A stretch of 46,491 bases of DNA from DASYYE01 sp035946955 (GTDB lineage Bacteria; Actinomycetota; Actinomycetes; Streptosporangiales; Streptosporangiaceae): the NCBI GenBank assembly GCA_035946955.1, contig DASYYE010000274.1, positions 1-46,491 of the forward strand, in the 5' to 3' direction. Position 1 is the stretch's first letter. Each line of letters opens with the position of its first letter. The notes under the pieces were generated by a model that made no database searches, had not been told where the DNA came from, and saw nothing but the letters and a program-made list of their open reading frames with translations. Made by a program: the position numbers and the translations under genes. Below are positions 8,410 to 17,097 of this stretch, piece after piece.

Positions 8410-10448
8410 CCCCTCCGCCCAGCCGCGGCGACGGGCAGGACCGCCCACACCGCCCGGCCCGGCCGCCCGCCGCGGCCGGGCCACGCCGGCCGGGCTCATC
8501 AGGCCCCCGCGTCTCGGGCCCCCGTAGCTCGGGCCCCCGTGGCCAGGCATCCCGTGGGCCAGCCCTGCGTACTGCCGGTCCCCGCGGTGCTGGCCCCGGT
8601 GGTGCTGGCCCCGGTGGTGCTGGCCCGGGCAGGCGGCCGCAACGCCCTAGCCACGACCCCCCGCCACGGACCCCCTTGCGCCGTGGCATGCCCACGCGCC
8701 GCCTCCAGACCGGCCTGTGGTGCGCGGCGTTCGCCCTCTCGCTCGTCGCCGTCAGGCTGGTGCAGTTGCAGGGGGTGGACGGGGCCAAGTACCTGGCCAT
8801 GGCCCAGAACTACCGGCTGGGCACCTTGCCGATCCCGGCGGTACGCGGCTCCATCACCACCGCCGACGGCCTGACCCTGGCCCTCACTCTCCCGGTCGAC
8901 AAGGTCACCGCGGACCCACCGCAGATCACCGGGTCGAACGCGCGCGCCGCAGCCGCACTGCGTCAGCAGGTCGCCAACTTGCTCTCAGGCCCGCTCGGCA
9001 TGCCCGCGGCAACCATCCTCGCCGACATCGACCACCCACCCCCCATCTCGCCCGACTACGTCGTGCTGGACCCACAGGTAAGCGGCACCACCGGTGACCA
9101 CATCCAGTCGCTCATCAACAACAACAGGCTGCCGGGCATCCACCTGAAGCCCGGCTACGTTCGCAGCTACCCCGGCCGTGACCTCGCGTCCAACCTCGTT
9201 GGCTTCACGAACACCGACTCCACCACCGGGGACATCACCGGCGAGGCAGGCATCGAGCAGGCGTACAACAGGCTGCTGGCCGGGCGCGATGGCAAGGAAG
9301 AGGTGGAGACGAGCATTTCGGGCCAGCCCCTGCCGATGGCCGCCGAGAAGATCAAGCCGCGGGTTCAGGGTGGCGGCGTGCGCCTGACCATCATGTCCGG
9401 CATCCAGTGGGCCGCGCAGCAGGCATGCGCCGACCAGGTGCGCGCGACCCGGGCGGACAACTGCACGGCCGTGGTCATGCAGCCCGCCACCGGCAAGGTG
9501 CTCGCGATGGCCCAGTACCCGACCTACCAGCCCGCGGACGTGACCAACCTGGCCGAGACCACGGACCTGCCGGTCGCGGCCGTGTTCGCGCCGGGCAGCA
9601 CCGCCAAGATCATTACTGCCGCGGCCGCGCTCGAGCACGGGCAGACACCAGCCACCGCCTACTCCGTGCCGGAACAGATCGTGGTGGATGGGTTCCCGTT
9701 CCACGACGCGGAGTACCACCCGGTCGAGCGGCTCACCCTCGCCGGCATCGTGGCCCACTCGAGCAACGTGGGCATGGTGCAGGTGGCCGAGCACGTGTCT
9801 CCGCAGGTGCAGTACCACTACTACCGGGCCTTCGGTATCGGCACGCCCGCCGGGGCGCCGCTGGCCGGTGTGAGCGCCGGCCTCCTCCCCCCGCCGTCAC
9901 AGTGGTGGGGTGACCAGCGGTACACGCTCGCGTTCGGCCAGGGGGTGTCAGTCACCGCACTGCAGATGGCCAGCGTGTACGCGACCATCGCCAATGGTGG
10001 GGTCAGGGTGCCACCTACGCTCGTGGCGGGCACGGTCGGTCCGGGCGGCCGGTTCCGGGCCACCCCGCGGCCACACCCGTACCGGGTGATCAAGACCAGC
10101 ACCGCGCGCCAGCTCATCTCCATCCTCCAGCAGGTTCCCTACTTCGATGCCACCCTGGCCAACCAGCCCTGGGGGGAGATCCCCGGCTACTCGGTGGCCG
10201 CGAAGACCGGCACCGCGCAGGAAGGCCGCTGCCAGTGCTGGTACGGGTCTAGCTACATCGGCATGGTCCCGGCCGGCCACCCGGCGGTCGTCGTGGCGGT
10301 GAACGTCCAGAACCCGCGTACCGCTGACTACTACGGCAACGGCGTGGCCGGGCCCGTCTTCTACAAGGTCATGAAGTTCGCGCTGGCAGCGCTGAAGATC
10401 CCGCCGGACCATGGCAAGCGCCCCAACGTCGCGCTCACTGCTCCGTGA
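8406..10448 (+). CDS. ftsI: Penicillin-binding protein FtsI (PBP3), septal transpeptidase
   Basis: 680 residues. A Pro/Gly/Arg-rich tail (1-98) built partly of pentapeptide repeats precedes one membrane helix (about 102-118), a pedestal domain and the transpeptidase domain. Catalytic motifs are Ser398-Thr-Ala-Lys401 (in APGSTAKII), Ser452-Ser-Asn454 and Lys600-Thr-Gly602 (in AKTGTAQ). It cross-links septal peptidoglycan outside the membrane with FtsW. A CQC pair lies just after KTG in EGRCQCWYGSS, a position where actinobacterial class B PBPs often differ. Start overlaps ftsL by ATGA. Confidence 0.95.
   Translation: MTPPPSRGDGQDRPHRPARPPAAAGPRRPGSSGPRVSGPRSSGPRGQASRGPALRTAGPRGAGPGGAGPGGAGPGRRPQRPSHDPPPRTPLRRGMPTRRLQTGLWCAAFALSLVAVRLVQLQGVDGAKYLAMAQNYRLGTLPIPAVRGSITTADGLTLALTLPVDKVTADPPQITGSNARAAAALRQQVANLLSGPLGMPAATILADIDHPPPISPDYVVLDPQVSGTTGDHIQSLINNNRLPGIHLKPGYVRSYPGRDLASNLVGFTNTDSTTGDITGEAGIEQAYNRLLAGRDGKEEVETSISGQPLPMAAEKIKPRVQGGGVRLTIMSGIQWAAQQACADQVRATRADNCTAVVMQPATGKVLAMAQYPTYQPADVTNLAETTDLPVAAVFAPGSTAKIITAAAALEHGQTPATAYSVPEQIVVDGFPFHDAEYHPVERLTLAGIVAHSSNVGMVQVAEHVSPQVQYHYYRAFGIGTPAGAPLAGVSAGLLPPPSQWWGDQRYTLAFGQGVSVTALQMASVYATIANGGVRVPPTLVAGTVGPGGRFRATPRPHPYRVIKTSTARQLISILQQVPYFDATLANQPWGEIPGYSVAAKTGTAQEGRCQCWYGSSYIGMVPAGHPAVVVAVNVQNPRTADYYGNGVAGPVFYKVMKFALAALKIPPDHGKRPNVALTAP
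8499..8543 (+). repeat. 15-bp tandem repeat, 3 copies, in ftsI
   Basis: Three units begin at 8499, 8514 and 8529 with consensus TCGGGCCCCCG followed by four variable bases. They encode SGPRV-SGPRS-SGPRG in the cytoplasmic tail of FtsI. Confidence 0.85.
8586..8630 (+). repeat. Second 15-bp tandem repeat, 3 copies, in ftsI
   Basis: Units at 8586, 8601 and 8616; the first two are identical (GGTGCTGGCCCCGGT). They encode GAGPG three times. Slippage-prone repeats of this kind make the tail length likely to vary between strains. Confidence 0.85.
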
Positions 10449-10455
10449 TCAGCGG

Positions 10456-10461
10456 TACCCT
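10456..10461 (+). promoter_or_regulatory. Predicted -10 of a leaderless murE transcript
   Basis: TACCCT lies exactly 6 nt before GTG 10468, the spacing expected when transcription begins at the start codon itself. No convincing -35 is visible. Confidence 0.5.
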
Positions 10462-10467
10462 CGGCCC

Positions 10468-12045
10468 GTGCCTGCGGATCTGCGACCACCTCGCGCGCCC
10501 CGGCGGCCCCTGTCCGGGCTAGCCACCATGCTCGGCGTGGTGATGACCACACGCGGCGAGCCGGACCCGCTCGTCGGCCCGGACGGCCCGCGGCTGGTGT
10601 CGGGTGTCACCCACGACTCGCGCCGCGTGGTCTCCGGCGACCTGTACGCCGCCCTCCCCGGCAACCAGCACCATGGCGCCGACTTCTGCGTGCAGGCCGT
10701 CGAGGCCGGCGCCGTCGCCGTGCTCACCGACCCGTCCGGACGGGAGCGGGCACGTCGCTGCGGGGTGCCGGTGTTCGTAGTCGCCGACCCCCGCGCGCGG
10801 CTGGGTGAGGTCGCGGACTGGGTCTACGCGCACCCGTCGCGCAGGCTCCTGCTCCTGGGCGTGACCGGCACGAGCGGCAAGACCACCACGACCTACCTGC
10901 TGGAGTCCGGGCTGCACCGCGGCGGGCACCTGACCGGCCTCGTCGGCGGGGTCGAGACCCGGGTGGGGAGCACGAAAGCCACCAGCACCCTGACCACCCC
11001 CGAGGCCACTGACCTGCAAGCGCTGTTCGCCCTGATGGCCCACAGGGGGGTCACGGGGGCGGCCATGGAGGTGTCCAGCCACGCGCTGGCACTCGGCCGT
11101 GTGTCCGGCACCTCCTTCGACGTGGTCGTGTTCACCAACCTCTCCCAGGACCACCTGGACTTCCACGCCGACATGGACGAGTACTTCGCCGCCAAGGCCA
11201 CCTTGTTCACTCCCGCCTACGCCCGGACCGGCGTGGTCAACACCGACGACGCCTACGGCCGCCGCCTCGCGGAAGGGGCGCGGATCCCCGTGACGACGTT
11301 CTCCGCCGAGGGCGACCCGGCCGCCGACTGGCGGGCGGTCGACGTCCGGTGCGGCGCGGACGGCAGCGTCTGGCGGGTCGTCGGCCCCGGCGGCGTGTCG
11401 GCCGATGCCTCGGTCAGCCTGCCGGGGCCGTTCAATGTCGCCAACGCCATGGGCGCCGTGGTCGCCCTGGTCGAAGCGGGCATCGACCTCGCCACCGCGG
11501 TCGCGGGAGTGGCCGCCTGCCCGGGGGTCCCCGGCAGGCTCGAACGGGTCGGCAGCGGCCAGGAGTTCACCGTGCTCGTGGACTACTCGCACAAGCCAGG
11601 TGCGGTCGAGGCGGTCCTGAAGGGGCTGCGCCCGGTCACGGGAGGCCGGCTGGTCATCGTGCTCGGCTGCGGCGGCGACCGCGACCGCGCCAAACGTCCC
11701 CTGATGGGTGCCGCTGCCGCCCGCCTCGCCGACGTCGCGATACTGACCAGCGACAACCCCCGCTCCGAAGACCCGCTGGCGATCCTGGTCGACATGCTGG
11801 AGGGGGTGCTGGAGGTGCCCAGCGACGATCGTGCCCGGGTAGTCGTCGAGCCCGACCGGGCGGCGGCCATCGAGACGGCTGTCGCCATGGCCGACAAAGG
11901 CGACGTCGTGCTCATAGCGGGCAAGGGGCATGAGCGCGGCCAGTACGCCGGGGGGACAGTGGTGCCGTTCGATGACCGCGAGGTGGCGGCGGAGGCCCTG
12001 GCCCGTAGACCCGAGCCGCCAGCAGGCAGGGAGGTGCACGAGTGA
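10468..12045 (+). CDS. murE: UDP-MurNAc-Ala-D-Glu:meso-DAP ligase MurE
   Basis: 525 residues from GTG 10468, chosen because of the TACCCT element 6 nt upstream; ATG 10411 (19 codons earlier, inside ftsI) is the alternative. MurE adds the third residue to the peptidoglycan stem peptide in the cytoplasm. The ATP loop is VTGTSGKTTT (residues 132-141, Lys138), the central-domain signature TNLSQDHLDFH follows, and Asp429-Asn-Pro-Arg432 in SDNPRSEDP is the motif associated with meso-diaminopimelate selection. The stop overlaps murF (GTGA). Confidence 0.94.
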   Translation: MPADLRPPRAPRRPLSGLATMLGVVMTTRGEPDPLVGPDGPRLVSGVTHDSRRVVSGDLYAALPGNQHHGADFCVQAVEAGAVAVLTDPSGRERARRCGVPVFVVADPRARLGEVADWVYAHPSRRLLLLGVTGTSGKTTTTYLLESGLHRGGHLTGLVGGVETRVGSTKATSTLTTPEATDLQALFALMAHRGVTGAAMEVSSHALALGRVSGTSFDVVVFTNLSQDHLDFHADMDEYFAAKATLFTPAYARTGVVNTDDAYGRRLAEGARIPVTTFSAEGDPAADWRAVDVRCGADGSVWRVVGPGGVSADASVSLPGPFNVANAMGAVVALVEAGIDLATAVAGVAACPGVPGRLERVGSGQEFTVLVDYSHKPGAVEAVLKGLRPVTGGRLVIVLGCGGDRDRAKRPLMGAAAARLADVAILTSDNPRSEDPLAILVDMLEGVLEVPSDDRARVVVEPDRAAAIETAVAMADKGDVVLIAGKGHERGQYAGGTVVPFDDREVAAEALARRPEPPAGREVHE

Positions 12046-13439
12046 TCCCGCTCACGGTGGCGGAGGTCGCCAGGGCCACAGGCGCGCGGATGGACTGTGT
12101 CAGCGACCCCGCGGCGCTTGTCACCGGGCCGGTGGTGGTCGACTCACGCCAAGCCGGGGCGGGGGCGCTGTTCGTTGCGCTGCCCGGTGAGCGCGTCGAT
12201 GGACACGACTACGCGGCCGCGGCCGCGGCCGGGGGTGCGGTGGTGACCCTGGCCAGCCGGCCGGTGGGGGTGCCCGCGCTCATCACCGCGGACGTACCCG
12301 CTGCACTGGGCATGCTGGCCCGCACCGTGGTGGCGGCCCTGCCCAGCCTGACCGTGGCAGGCATCACCGGCTCGGCGGGCAAGACCACTGCCAAGGACCT
12401 GGCTGCGCAGCTCATCGAGCCGCTCGGGCCCACCATCGCCCCAGCTGGTTCCTTCAACAACGAGATCGGTCATCCGCTGACTGTCCTGCGCGCCACCGCC
12501 GAGACCCGCTACATGGTGCTCGAGCTCTCCGCGCGCAAGGTCGGCGACATCGCCTACCTGTGCGGCATCGCACCGCCGCAGCTAGGGGTGGTGCTGTGCG
12601 TTGGGACCGCCCACGCGGGCGAGTTCGGCGGGGTTGAGAAGATCGCATGGGCCAAGGGCGAGCTGCCCGCCGCACTGCCGGACGACGGTGTGGCTCTGCT
12701 CAACGCCGATGACCCGCTGGTGTCGGCGATGGCTGACCGGACCGCAGCCCGGGCCGTGCTGTTCGGGCGCGGCCCCGGAGCGGGGGTGCGCGCGGTGGAC
12801 GTGGCGCTCGACAGCCAGGGCAGGCCGGGGTTCACACTGGTGACCCCGGAAGGCGAGGCACCCGTACAGTTGCGGCTGTTCGGCGAGCACAACGTGACCA
12901 ACGCACTGGCCGCGGCGGCGCTGGCCCGCGAACTCGGGATGGACGTGGACTCGCTCGCGGCGGGGCTGTCTGCCGCCACCACGCGCAGCAGGTGGCGGAT
13001 GGAGGTCAGCACGACCCCCGGTGGCGTGACGGTCGTCAACGACGCGTACAACGCCAACCCCGATGCGGTCGCCGCCGCACTGCATACCCTGTCCGTCATG
13101 GCCGCTGGCAGGAGGGCATACGCGGTGCTCGGCCATATGGCTGAACTGGGCCCGGACTCGCCCCGGCGGCACGAGGAGGTCGGTGCCCTGGCCGCGCGGG
13201 CCGGGGTCGCCGGGCTGGTGGTAGTGGGCGAGGAAGCGGAGCCGATGCTGGCAGGGGCACAGGGCGAGCCGTCCTGGCACGGAGCGCTGGTCGCCGTGCC
13301 CGACGTGGCCGCCGCCGTGGCTGAGTTGCGCAACCGGCTGGGGCCCGGCGACGTCGTACTAGTGAAGGCATCACGGTCAGCCGGGCTGGAACGCGTCGCC
13401 CAGGCACTGACCGAGGCGGTCGGGGAGGGCCGACGGTGA
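12042..13439 (+). CDS. murF: UDP-MurNAc-tripeptide:D-Ala-D-Ala ligase MurF
   Basis: 465 residues from GTG 12042, overlapping murE by 4 bp, with GGGAGGTG upstream. It adds D-Ala-D-Ala to complete UDP-MurNAc-pentapeptide. The N-terminal substrate domain contains VVVDSRQAGAGALFVALPGE, the ATP loop is ITGSAGKTTAK (residues 108-118, Lys114), and the C-terminal domain contains NDAYNANPDA. Length is typical. The stop overlaps mraY (GTGA). Confidence 0.94.
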   Translation: MIPLTVAEVARATGARMDCVSDPAALVTGPVVVDSRQAGAGALFVALPGERVDGHDYAAAAAAGGAVVTLASRPVGVPALITADVPAALGMLARTVVAALPSLTVAGITGSAGKTTAKDLAAQLIEPLGPTIAPAGSFNNEIGHPLTVLRATAETRYMVLELSARKVGDIAYLCGIAPPQLGVVLCVGTAHAGEFGGVEKIAWAKGELPAALPDDGVALLNADDPLVSAMADRTAARAVLFGRGPGAGVRAVDVALDSQGRPGFTLVTPEGEAPVQLRLFGEHNVTNALAAAALARELGMDVDSLAAGLSAATTRSRWRMEVSTTPGGVTVVNDAYNANPDAVAAALHTLSVMAAGRRAYAVLGHMAELGPDSPRRHEEVGALAARAGVAGLVVVGEEAEPMLAGAQGEPSWHGALVAVPDVAAAVAELRNRLGPGDVVLVKASRSAGLERVAQALTEAVGEGRR

Positions 13440-14497
13440 GGACCATCCTGGTGGCGGGCGCGGTCTCGCTGCTGATCTCGCTCTTCGGCACGCCAATGGC
13501 GATCAGGATCTTCTCCCGGCGCGGCTACGGACAGGCGATCAGGGAAGAAGGCCCGGCTGGGCACGCGACCAAGCGCGGCACCCCCACCATGGGTGGCACC
13601 GTGATCGTCATCGCCTCGCTGGTCGGGTACTTCGTGGGCAACCTCGTAACTGGGCAGACCCCGTCGGTCTCGGGTGTGCTCGTGATGATGCTCATGGCCG
13701 GGCTGGGCGTGGTGGGCTTCATCGACGACTTCATCAAGATCTACAAGCAGCGCAGCCTGGGTCTGCGCAGCAGCGCCAAACTGGCCGGGCAGGCGGTCGT
13801 GGGCGTGCTGTTCGCCCGGCTGGTGCTGCTGCAGCGCTTCGCCGATGGGTTCGACATCACCCCGGCCGACTCGCACCTGTCATTCCTGCGTGACTTCGGG
13901 CCGGCGCTGGGGCTCGCCCCGTTCGTGCTGTGGATCGTGATCCTGATCGCGGGCGCCTCCAATGCCGTGAACCTGACCGACGGGCTCGACGGCCTGGCCA
14001 CCGGCTCGGCCTGCCTGGTGCTGGTCGCCTACGTGCTGATCGGGAACTGGCAGCTCCGCAACGACTGCACCTCCTTCCTCGCGCCGCACTGCTACTCCGT
14101 GCGTGACCCGCTGGACCTCGCGGTGGTCGCCTCGGCGGTGCTCGGTGCGTGTTTCGGGTTCCTGTGGTGGAACGCGCCGCCCGCCCGCATCTTCATGGGC
14201 GACACCGGGTCGCTGGCCCTTGGCGGGGTGCTCGCGGGCCTGGCCGTGTGCACCAAGACCCAGCTGCTGCTCGGCGTTCTCGGCGGGCTCTTCGTGGTGA
14301 TCGCGCTGTCCGTCATCATCCAGGTCGGCTCGTTCAAGATGACCGGGCGGCGGGTGTTCCGCATGGCCCCGCTGCAGCACCACTTCGAACTGGCCGGCTG
14401 GGCCGAGACCACGATCGTGATCCGGTTCTGGCTCATTTGCGGGCTCTTCGTGGCGCTGGGTCTCGGCATCTTCTATGTGGAGTGGATGCCGCGCTAG
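13436..14497 (+). CDS. mraY: Phospho-MurNAc-pentapeptide transferase MraY
   Basis: 353 residues, GTG start overlapping murF. An integral membrane enzyme with about ten helices that moves phospho-MurNAc-pentapeptide onto undecaprenyl phosphate, giving lipid I. Signature motifs: KRGTPTMGG, the Asp pair in GFIDDFIKIYKQRSLGL, NLTDGLDGLATG, and FMGDTGSLALGG, followed by the His-containing APLQHHFELAGW. The expected next gene, murD, is absent; a repeat-rich 187-bp gap follows. Confidence 0.96.
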   Translation: MRTILVAGAVSLLISLFGTPMAIRIFSRRGYGQAIREEGPAGHATKRGTPTMGGTVIVIASLVGYFVGNLVTGQTPSVSGVLVMMLMAGLGVVGFIDDFIKIYKQRSLGLRSSAKLAGQAVVGVLFARLVLLQRFADGFDITPADSHLSFLRDFGPALGLAPFVLWIVILIAGASNAVNLTDGLDGLATGSACLVLVAYVLIGNWQLRNDCTSFLAPHCYSVRDPLDLAVVASAVLGACFGFLWWNAPPARIFMGDTGSLALGGVLAGLAVCTKTQLLLGVLGGLFVVIALSVIIQVGSFKMTGRRVFRMAPLQHHFELAGWAETTIVIRFWLICGLFVALGLGIFYVEWMPR

Positions 14498-14509
14498 TTT
14501 TAAGCCTCC

Positions 14510-14604
14510 GGGCGCCTGAAGGCGCCGCCTTCCCTCGTCGCTCCTGCGCTCGCTGCGCTCGCTGCGCTCGCTCCTCGCTCCTCAGTCCAGGCGGCACCGC
14601 GCCC
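14510..14604. repeat. Inverted-repeat island with 9-bp tandem repeats at the expected murD site
   Basis: The arms GGGCGC...GCCGCCT (14510-14530) and AGGCGGCACCGCGCCC (14589-14604) are largely complementary. Between them GCGCTCGCT is repeated three times without a gap (14546-14572), followed by CTCGCTCCTC runs. A tight hairpin GGCGCC-TGAA-GGCGCC sits at 14511-14526. The layout resembles a REP or BIME-type intergenic element. The whole 14498-14684 gap holds no gene I can support. Confidence 0.65.
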
Positions 14605-14684
14605 TTCGGCTCGCGACACGCGGGCGGATGTCACGGGCGCGGCAGCGCTCACCAAAGACACTTGTCCTCATGGGGAGACCGACC

Positions 14685-15962
14685 ATGATGGACCAAGCCC
14701 GGGCAGACCATGCCAGCCCGCCCCAGGACACCACGGACCCGGCGCGGGCCATGCGCCGCAGCGGGCTGGGTCTCCCGGCGTGGCTGGACCGGCCACTGAC
14801 CTCCTACTACCTCATTCTGGGCATCACCACGCTGCTGATCGTGCTGGGCCTGGTGATGGTCCTGTCCACCTCCTCAGTGGCGCAGCTCACCGTGGGTGGC
14901 TCGCCGTACTCGCAGTTCCAGCACCAGCTCCTGGGGGTGGCGATCGGCATCCCCTTCATGTTCGTCGCGGCGCGGCTGCCGCCCACGGTGTTCCGGGCAG
15001 CGGCCTACCCGCTGTTGTTCGCGGCCGTGCTCGGCCTGCTGCTCACGCCGGTGATCGGGGTCACCTCGGGCGGCGCAACCCGGGAGATCATGGTCGGCCC
15101 CTTCCCGGTGCAGCCCTCGGAAATGGCCAAGCTCGCCTTTGTGCTGTGGGGCGCGGACCTGCTCGCGCGCAAGGAGAAGCTCGGCCAGTTCAGCGACTGG
15201 CACCACCTGCTGATCCCGCTCCTGCCTGGCGCGGGGATCCTGTGCATGCTCGTGATGCTCGGCGACGACCTCGGCACCACCTTCATGCTCCTGGTGATCT
15301 TCCTGGCGCTGCTGTGGGTGATCGGCACGCCCGCGCGGCTGTACGCGGGGATCCTCGGTGTGATCGGGCTCGTGCTGCTGATCCTCATCGTGGTCGCCCA
15401 GTACCGGTTCCAGCGCCTCACCGACTTCCTCAACCCCCAAGGCAGCCCGTCCGGCCAGAACATGCAGTCCATCCAGGGCAAGTGGGCGGTGGGCTCCGGC
15501 GGCTGGTTCGGCGTGGGGCTCGGGGCCAGCCGGGAGAAATGGGGCTATGTGCCGAACGACACCACCGACTTCATCTTCGCCATCATTGGCGAGGAACTCG
15601 GCCTGGTCGGCACGTTGTGCGTGTCAGCGCTCTACGGCGGGCTCGCCTACGCGGGGGTGCGGGTGGCCCGGCGGGTGGACGACACATTCGTCCGCCTGGC
15701 GGCGGCGGGCGCCACGGCCTGGATCGTCGTGCAGGCCATTGTCAACATCGGTGCCGTGATCGGTTTGCTGCCGATTACCGGGGTGCCGCTGCCGTTGGTC
15801 TCCTACGGTCTGTCGTCGATGCTCGTGACCATGGCGGCCCTCGGCATGCTGATGTCGTTCGCCAAACACGAGCCTGGCGCGGCCCAGGCACTCGCCGCAG
15901 CTGGCCCCGGGCCGGTGCGCCGCGGCCTAAGCTGGCTTGGCCTGGACCGCCGGAGCGAATGA
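14685..15962 (+). CDS. ftsW: Septal peptidoglycan polymerase FtsW (SEDS family)
   Basis: 425 residues from ATG 14685, with GGGGAGA 7 nt upstream; earlier in-frame starts (14628) lack a ribosome site. About ten membrane helices. FtsW polymerises lipid II at the septum together with FtsI. Family segments include QPSEMAKLAFVLWGADLLA, GDDLGTTFMLL, and FAIIGEELGLVG with the catalytic-loop Asp nearby, ending in PLVSYGLSSM. Fifty-two bp separate it from murG. Confidence 0.94.
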   Translation: MMDQARADHASPPQDTTDPARAMRRSGLGLPAWLDRPLTSYYLILGITTLLIVLGLVMVLSTSSVAQLTVGGSPYSQFQHQLLGVAIGIPFMFVAARLPPTVFRAAAYPLLFAAVLGLLLTPVIGVTSGGATREIMVGPFPVQPSEMAKLAFVLWGADLLARKEKLGQFSDWHHLLIPLLPGAGILCMLVMLGDDLGTTFMLLVIFLALLWVIGTPARLYAGILGVIGLVLLILIVVAQYRFQRLTDFLNPQGSPSGQNMQSIQGKWAVGSGGWFGVGLGASREKWGYVPNDTTDFIFAIIGEELGLVGTLCVSALYGGLAYAGVRVARRVDDTFVRLAAAGATAWIVVQAIVNIGAVIGLLPITGVPLPLVSYGLSSMLVTMAALGMLMSFAKHEPGAAQALAAAGPGPVRRGLSWLGLDRRSE

Positions 15963-16014
15963 TCCCCGGGGCGGCGCGGGCAGACGCCCACGACGATGAG
16001 GGAGGGGCCTGGCC

Positions 16015-17097
16015 ATGAGCGTGGTACTTGCCGGAGGCGGCACCGCTGGACACATTGAGCCAGCCCTGGCAGTCGCCGACGCCCTGCGGCGGGCCGACCC
16101 GTCGATCCCGATCACCTGCCTGGGCACCGAACGCGGGCTGGAGACCCGGCTCGTCCCGGCACGCGGGTACGACCTCGCGCTGATCCCCGCCGTCCCGCTG
16201 CCCCGCAAGCTCACACCGGAGCTGCTCGATGTGCCCAAGAAGCTGATGCATGCGGTCGCGACCGCCGGTGACATCCTGGACCGCACCCGCGCCCGGGTCG
16301 TGGTGGGGTTCGGCGGCTACGTGTCCACCCCCGCCTACCTCGCGGCCCGGCGCCGGCACGTCCCCATCGTGGTGCACGACGCGAACGCCAAGGCCGGCCT
16401 GGCCAACAAGATCGGGGCCAGGTTCACCCGCCACGTGTTCACCGCCCACCCGGGCACCAAGCTGCCGCACGCCACCTGCATCGGCATCCCGATGCGCGCC
16501 GAGATCTCCCAGCTCGACCGCCTCGCCATAGTGGACAAGGCCCGCGCCCACTTCGGCCTGCGGCCCGACCTCCCGGTCCTGCTGGTCACCGGCGGGTCAT
16601 CGGGTGCCCGTTCGATCAACTCCGCGATCACGGGCGCGGCGGCGGCGGTCGGTGCGGCCGGCATCCAGGTGCTGCACATAGTCGGCCCCCGCAACACCTT
16701 CGACCTGCGCCTGCCACAGAATGGCCCGCCGTATGTCGCGCTGCCCTATGTGGACCGGATGGACATCGCCTACGCCGCCGCGGACTTCGCGCTGTGCCGC
16801 AGCGGCGCCATGACCTGCGCCGAGCTGACCACCGTGGGCCTGCCCGCCGCCTATGTGCCGCTGCCGATCGGCAATGGCGAGCAGCGGCTGAACGCACTGC
16901 CGATCGAGCGGGCCGGGGGTGGGCTGATCGTGGACGACGCGCACCTGAGCCCCCAGTGGATCGTGGACGTCCTTGTGCCGATCCTGCTCGACGCCCCGCT
17001 GGTGGCCGCGATGTCAGCGGCTGCTGCGGCGCTGGGCAGCCGCGGGACCGACGAGTGGCTCGCCGCGGAGGTCATCAACATCGCCAGGGGCGCCTGA
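16015..17097 (+). CDS. murG: UDP-GlcNAc:lipid I N-acetylglucosaminyltransferase MurG
   Basis: 360 residues from ATG 16015. MurG adds GlcNAc to lipid I to make lipid II on the inner membrane face. The N-terminal VVLAGGGTAGHIEPALAVAD loop and the central LLVTGGSSGARSIN loop mark the two Rossmann halves. CRSGAMTCAELTTVGLPA is the UDP-GlcNAc-binding region, where most homologues read RxGAxTxxE. The stop shares its last base with the murC start (TGATG). Confidence 0.95.
   Translation: MSVVLAGGGTAGHIEPALAVADALRRADPSIPITCLGTERGLETRLVPARGYDLALIPAVPLPRKLTPELLDVPKKLMHAVATAGDILDRTRARVVVGFGGYVSTPAYLAARRRHVPIVVHDANAKAGLANKIGARFTRHVFTAHPGTKLPHATCIGIPMRAEISQLDRLAIVDKARAHFGLRPDLPVLLVTGGSSGARSINSAITGAAAAVGAAGIQVLHIVGPRNTFDLRLPQNGPPYVALPYVDRMDIAYAAADFALCRSGAMTCAELTTVGLPAAYVPLPIGNGEQRLNALPIERAGGGLIVDDAHLSPQWIVDVLVPILLDAPLVAAMSAAAAALGSRGTDEWLAAEVINIARGA

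Noticed and set aside
10411..10467. ATG 10411 as the murE start
   Set aside because: It lies inside ftsI, adds non-conserved residues, and ignores the TACCCT element exactly 6 nt before GTG 10468.
14546..14583. GCGCTCGCT repeats as a replication origin or iteron array
   Set aside because: Only three units, no DnaA boxes or AT-rich stretch nearby, and placed inside the dcw operon.
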